Part shown: positions 8,801 to 11,373 of the stretch, piece by piece | How the letters are laid out: each line of letters begins with the position of its first letter | Numbering within the stretch: the first letter of the stretch is position 1 | Assembly (NCBI GenBank): GCA_040756735.1 | Contig: JBFLYC010000056.1 | Span: 1 to 11,373, forward strand | Length of the DNA: 11,373 bases | Direction of reading: 5' to 3' | From: JBFLYC01 sp040756735 | GTDB taxonomy: Bacteria; Bacillota; DSM-16504; Desulfitibacterales; Desulfitibacteraceae | Program-made: the position numbers and the translations under genes | The notes under the pieces: model-generated | Told to the model about the DNA's origin: nothing | Seen by the model: only the letters and a program-made list of their open reading frames with translations | The model's database searches: none

Positions 8801-10723
8801 GGAACACTTAAGCCTTGTAACCCATTAGAGTTGAATAAAGAGAATCATTATTTTAAATTATATACAAACTTGCTTCCAATCAGAATGAAAGCAGAAGAGC
8901 ATACTGCACAATTAAATAGTAGGGCTGCTGCTGAATTGCAAAACCAGTTCGTCGAAGGTCATGTCAATATATTAAGTTGCTCAACCACCTTTGAGTTAGG
9001 TGTGGACGTTGGTGAACTGGAAACAGTCTTCATGCGCAACATGCCTCCATCTACAGCAAATTATGTGCAAAGAGCCGGTCGTGCTGGAAGACGGATTGAT
9101 AGCACTGCATATGTTTTGACCTTTGCCCAAAGACGTTCTCATGACATCGCTCATTACCAAGAACCCTGGCGCATGGTTACTGGTATAATTAAGCCGCCAT
9201 ACTTTAAAATTGAGAACCTAAAGATAGTTACAAGACATCTTTATGCAGTGGCCTTATCATGTTTTTGGAGGGAAAGAAAAAGCTATTTCGGGAGTGTAGA
9301 CAATTTCTTTTTCCAAAATGATGTGCCCGGTCCTCAATGCTTTGCTGAATACCTCTATAAAAAGCCACAAGCTTTAAAGGATTCATTGAAGCGGATTGTT
9401 CCTGAGAACTTACACGATATTTTAGAGATAGATAATTGGGGCTGGATTGCATCCCTTTACCATCATGGTGAGGCTGTTTTACAGAAAGCTTGGGATGAAA
9501 TAGTCAGTGATGTTGAACAATTAGAGCAATTACGGATACAGCTTTTCCAAGAAAGACGTAACGCAGACCATATCAATAGGCTGATAACTACTCTTAAAAG
9601 CAAAAATCTGATTGATTACTTATCAACAAGGAATGTGATCCCAAAGTATGGGTTTCCTGTAGATGTAGTTGAACTACAACTATCTCATCACGGTGAAGAA
9701 GCTAAGATGTTACAATTGGAAAGGGATTTACGTATCGCATTATCAGAGTATGCTCCAAGTAGCCAAATAGTAGCCGGTGGTAAATTATGGACAAGTCGAT
9801 ACTTGAAACGAATACCCAGAAAAGAGTGGGAGAGTTATAGGTATTCTATTTGTGATAACTGCAACAGCTATTACAGGGGAAGTCGAATGGAATTCGGTGG
9901 TAATGGTAATGAAAATGAAACAATTAAAATTTGCCCTGTTTGTGGACAAACAATAAAAAATAAAGGTATCTTCATTATTCCTGCTTTTGGGTTTATATCT
10001 GAAAAAAAAGCGCCTGGGAAACCTGGTGAAGAAAAACCTGAAAGAACATATGCTACGAGGGTTTATTATTCTGGCTGTGACAAACAAGGGGATAGTGTTA
10101 ATTTAGAGTTAAATGGGAGCAAACTTATAGCGATACCTGCCTCAAAAGGTAAGCTAGCGATAATTAATAATGCTGGAGGTAAGGCATTTAAAGTATGTTT
10201 TAGGTGTGGCTATACAATATTAGGCAATGAGAAACCCCCAAACACTCACCAAAATGCGTGGGGAGCAGAATGCAATGGCTCACTAAGAAATCACTTGGCT
10301 TTAGGACATGAGTTTGAAACTGATATTCTTATGATAACCTTCGAAGGACATTTTGACAGTAGGAAGGGTTTTTGGCAATCTATGCTGTATGGAATTCTTG
10401 AGGGTACTTGTGAAGCTATGCAAATTGAAAGACAGGACTTAGACGGTTGTTTATACAACTCTATTGGTAATCTAGATAGGCCAGTACTTGTAATTTTTGA
10501 TGATGTACCTGGTGGGGCTGGGCATGTTAGACGTCTTGCCAACGATAAAACTTTAATGGATGTTCTCAGTACAACATTAGAAAGGCTAAAGCGATGTGAA
10601 TGTGGGGCGCCTGAAGGAAACACAAGCTGTTATGGTTGCTTAAGACATTACAGGAACCAGTTTTGTCATGATGAATTGAATAGGGGTATGGTAATTAAAT
10701 TTTTAGAAAAATCATTATCGTAA
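5855..10723 (+). CDS. Giant SF2 (DEAH) helicase with C-terminal DUF1998 module, DruE-like
   Basis: This 1622-residue protein is probably an ATP-driven DNA helicase or translocase. The N-terminal GPILEATPSFEKG (48-60) is a stretch I associate with large DUF1998 helicases. RecA1 has a Q-motif-like YKHQ (91-94), Walker A ATGTGSGKT (111-119, Lys118), DEAH (253-256) and SAT (291-293). Residues about 300-690 are a large insert with CxxC pairs at 508/511, 579/582 and 617/620. RecA2 opens with LVFSDSRQDAA (about 692-702), is split by some 300 residues holding a Cys cluster (961, 964, 976, 981), and resumes at EHTAQL (1015-1020) with motif V FELGVDVG (1046-1053) and motif VI QRAGRAGR (1072-1079). A third cluster lies at 1333/1336/1360/1363. 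The C-terminal DUF1998-type region has CFRC (1448-1451), FDDVPGGAGH (1548-1557) and Cys 1581, 1583, 1592, 1595 and 1604, as in the repair helicase MrfA, which is less than half this length. All helicase motifs are intact. It starts at GTG inside the upstream gene. Architecture fits DruE of Druantia; DISARM DrmA/DrmB are relatives. I leave the symbol blank because orthology is unproven. Confidence 0.93.
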   Translation: MSFDPIKVTKTIEDSYLSYLSTSFPLHDPKLYEQFINLLKVSGKFVKGPILEATPSFEKGASINELIMTGLLSREFKKLQSSDFKLDFNLYKHQEMALFKIIKKERNVVIATGTGSGKTESFLLPILDYLFKEKEAGCLGPGVRALLLYPMNALVNDQLARLRGILANYKDITFGRYTGETEKEYAAALDKHVKMYGSQPLDNELISRTQMWDSPPHLLLTNYAMLEYLLLRPDDSVFFDGNYANYWRFLVLDEAHTYMGAKGIETAMLIRRLKDRVARSRPGSLIYIATSATIGGGETDFPEVASYAEQLFGESFQYEITNPEKQDVIGAARLPLEQSTERWGTLSPELYIVCRDIVNDQKKSDKIAMLISTLDGKVPQYLLDKATSKGNSEGWPAFLYEILKGEQRLINLQIALQRGPILLAELVEEIMPDVPLPALPLVALVDLANKAKSKSQCQPLIPARYHVFVRAIEGAYLSLTPEFQLFLDRYETVKKKDREYPAFEISSCRQCGAIYLSGITVLGENSRYYLKQGVGRDRLEHYLLLNLGIEAGEEDEDEIVGITDITTEAASKFEKYVLCGSCGSLDKANSIAGDCCREKQLFNLLKMPDKYGKVYACPACGKRSSQGIVWRFLLGADAATSVLATALYREVKPKQVVKGVKSSDFHDPWSSIQIKVDNSDEDSVNYAQRKLLVFSDSRQDAAFFAPYLNRTYGRILRRGLILEILRKNKEAVLNDKWRVQDIVNPLQQYSEEMEIFSQYSKTEQKAEIWKWLLYELLAFDKRNSLEGLGLLGFSLVKPPRWAPPRPLLQSPWNLNPEEVWTLYQVLLDTIRQKGAIFFPGEVSPQDEFFQPRNREIYVRDKTDQEATKRGVLGWNSNSNNSRSDYLIRLSQRINPAITKDQCIELLNNIWRSLQCNDPRGPWYPYFYMENLQQLGTVYRLKNHVWELKPTQLDSNIQWYMCDKCRSLTILNIRGNCPSYRCEGTLKPCNPLELNKENHYFKLYTNLLPIRMKAEEHTAQLNSRAAAELQNQFVEGHVNILSCSTTFELGVDVGELETVFMRNMPPSTANYVQRAGRAGRRIDSTAYVLTFAQRRSHDIAHYQEPWRMVTGIIKPPYFKIENLKIVTRHLYAVALSCFWRERKSYFGSVDNFFFQNDVPGPQCFAEYLYKKPQALKDSLKRIVPENLHDILEIDNWGWIASLYHHGEAVLQKAWDEIVSDVEQLEQLRIQLFQERRNADHINRLITTLKSKNLIDYLSTRNVIPKYGFPVDVVELQLSHHGEEAKMLQLERDLRIALSEYAPSSQIVAGGKLWTSRYLKRIPRKEWESYRYSICDNCNSYYRGSRMEFGGNGNENETIKICPVCGQTIKNKGIFIIPAFGFISEKKAPGKPGEEKPERTYATRVYYSGCDKQGDSVNLELNGSKLIAIPASKGKLAIINNAGGKAFKVCFRCGYTILGNEKPPNTHQNAWGAECNGSLRNHLALGHEFETDILMITFEGHFDSRKGFWQSMLYGILEGTCEAMQIERQDLDGCLYNSIGNLDRPVLVIFDDVPGGAGHVRRLANDKTLMDVLSTTLERLKRCECGAPEGNTSCYGCLRHYRNQFCHDELNRGMVIKFLEKSLS

Positions 10724-10855
10724 GCGGTTAAAGAAGAAATGAGGAAACAGCCCAGGAAATAATGAATAATAATTTTTTAACTGATCTTTCGCACCCTTAC
10801 ACAACAAGAACTAACATTTATCCCAGTCAATTTTTTCGGGAAGAGCCTATGGTAA
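10724..10855. other. Intergenic stretch, no clear terminator
   Basis: This is 132 AT-rich bases between the helicase stop and the stop of the converging transposase fragment. I found no stable GC-rich hairpin followed by a T-run in either direction. A short inverted repeat, GGGG-CGCTT-CCCC at 10860-10872, overlaps the end of the transposase fragment but lacks a T-run. How transcription of the operon ends is not visible. Confidence 0.5.
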
Positions 10856-11245
10856 TTAAGGGGCGCTTCCCCTAGTAAACACATCAAGGTCAAACCCAAT
10901 TAGTTTTAGCACCCTAGCAAGGCGATTATAGTTTTTCGGCAGATGCCGCTTTGTAATAATACCACCTTCCTTAAAACACAATATCTTAACAGGACTAAAG
11001 AGCTCAAGCACCCTGTTACCTGTTGGGGCAAAAGTCTTTTTTCCTCCTGCAATATCTAACGGTTTTGACTCTTGTTCTAATGCCTTACGTACACGTCTTT
11101 GTAAAACAATATAGACAATTAAAGCCATGAGAATTATGTAGGTGAGAGCTTCCATCCGCTCATTTTTCTGTAAAAACATCGGTCCAACATAAAGGGGATG
11201 CTTAATAAACTTGAAACGGTTCTCTACCACAGTCTGCTGATACTG
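10856..11245 (-). pseudogene. C-terminal fragment of an IS1634-type transposase
   Basis: About 130 residues match the end of IS1634-family transposases by recognition. They include TVVENRFKFIKHPLYVGP, holding the catalytic Glu with the ENRF signature, then FLQKNERMEAL, a hydrophobic helix (LTYIILMALIVYIVLQRRVR), a Pro-Thr-Gly block (TFAPTGNRVLELF) and the tail LKLIGFDLDVF, with TAA at 10858-10856. Full-length members are about 450-600 residues. The frame stays open to the window edge, but upstream of roughly position 11245 the residues no longer look like a transposase and coincide with a 23-bp tandem repeat. I infer that the gene is truncated there by deletion or rearrangement. An ATG at 11356 is in frame but is probably not the original start. 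The fragment converges on the helicase operon. Confidence 0.82.
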
Positions 11246-11259
11246 TGTATTTGTTGTAA

Positions 11260-11328
11260 GATAAAAATACCGAAAGTTGCAAGTTAAAAATCCATAATGT
11301 TGCAATTGGAAATTCCATAGTATTGCAA
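11260..11328. repeat. Three diverged 23-bp tandem repeats
   Basis: Units at 11260-11282, 11283-11305 and 11306-11328 are each exactly 23 bases. All end in TTGCAA and share an AAA/AAAT-TCC core about midway. For example, unit 2 is GTTAAAAATCCATAATG followed by TTGCAA, and unit 1 is GATAAAAATACCGAAAG followed by TTGCAA. They directly abut the point where the IS1634-type transposase loses resemblance to its family. There are no unique spacers, so this is not a CRISPR array. An iteron-like binding array, a minisatellite or a duplication scar are all possible. Confidence 0.5.
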
Positions 11329-11373
11329 AATCCATTGCAGGCATAAACCATACCATGTATCCTTGTATCTGAC

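Noticed and set aside
5855..10723. DISARM system (DrmA/DrmB)
   Set aside because: In DISARM the helicase and DUF1998 parts are separate genes accompanied by a methylase; here both are in one protein and no methylase is present.
10858..10874. Rho-independent terminator for the operon or transposase
   Set aside because: The stem is only four GC pairs and no T-run follows in either direction.
11260..11328. CRISPR array
   Set aside because: The repeats are contiguous with no spacers, diverged, and no cas genes are present.
11246..11373. Intact N-terminal part of the 166-codon minus-strand frame
   Set aside because: The residues before about codon 39 do not resemble IS1634 transposases and are partly the translation of the 23-bp repeats.

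Overview
The window is AT-rich (my estimate is about 36-38% GC). The large genes have strong GGAGGTG/GAGGTG-type ribosome binding sites, and the flanking transposase remnants resemble versions common in anaerobic Firmicutes. I therefore infer a low-GC Clostridia-type bacterium. That placement rests on style and IS type only; no taxonomic marker gene is present.

Layout. Positions 2-903 hold a broken IS4-family transposase that enters from beyond the left edge. It carries an in-frame stop, a one-base frameshift and an internal deletion that removes the last catalytic acidic residue. Positions 904-1137 are a short intergenic region with a 14-bp perfect palindrome just before the ribosome binding site of the next gene, and a possible 22-codon leader ORF. 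Positions 1138-10723 hold two very large co-directional genes that overlap by 11 bases. The first encodes a 1575-aa protein of no family I can name, with a helical head, long coiled coil, beta-rich body and C-terminal CCHC zinc-finger-like motif. The second encodes a 1622-aa superfamily 2 helicase with a C-terminal DUF1998/MrfA-like cysteine module. Positions 10724-10855 are intergenic with no clear terminator. The right end, on the minus strand, has the last ~130 residues of an IS1634-type transposase, preceded by three diverged 23-bp tandem repeats.

Interpretation. Giant DUF1998 helicases paired with one giant protein of unknown function are the hallmark of Druantia type III anti-phage systems (DruH-DruE), and related helicases occur in DISARM (DrmA/DrmB) and other defence islands. 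The two genes look like a translationally coupled, two-protein defence cassette. Both 4.7-4.9-kb reading frames are intact while the flanking transposases have decayed, which suggests selection for the pair. Neither protein shows a nuclease, methylase or toxin motif I can recognise, so the effector step is open. The assignment to Druantia III is an inference from architecture; the upstream protein may be a distinct, undescribed partner.
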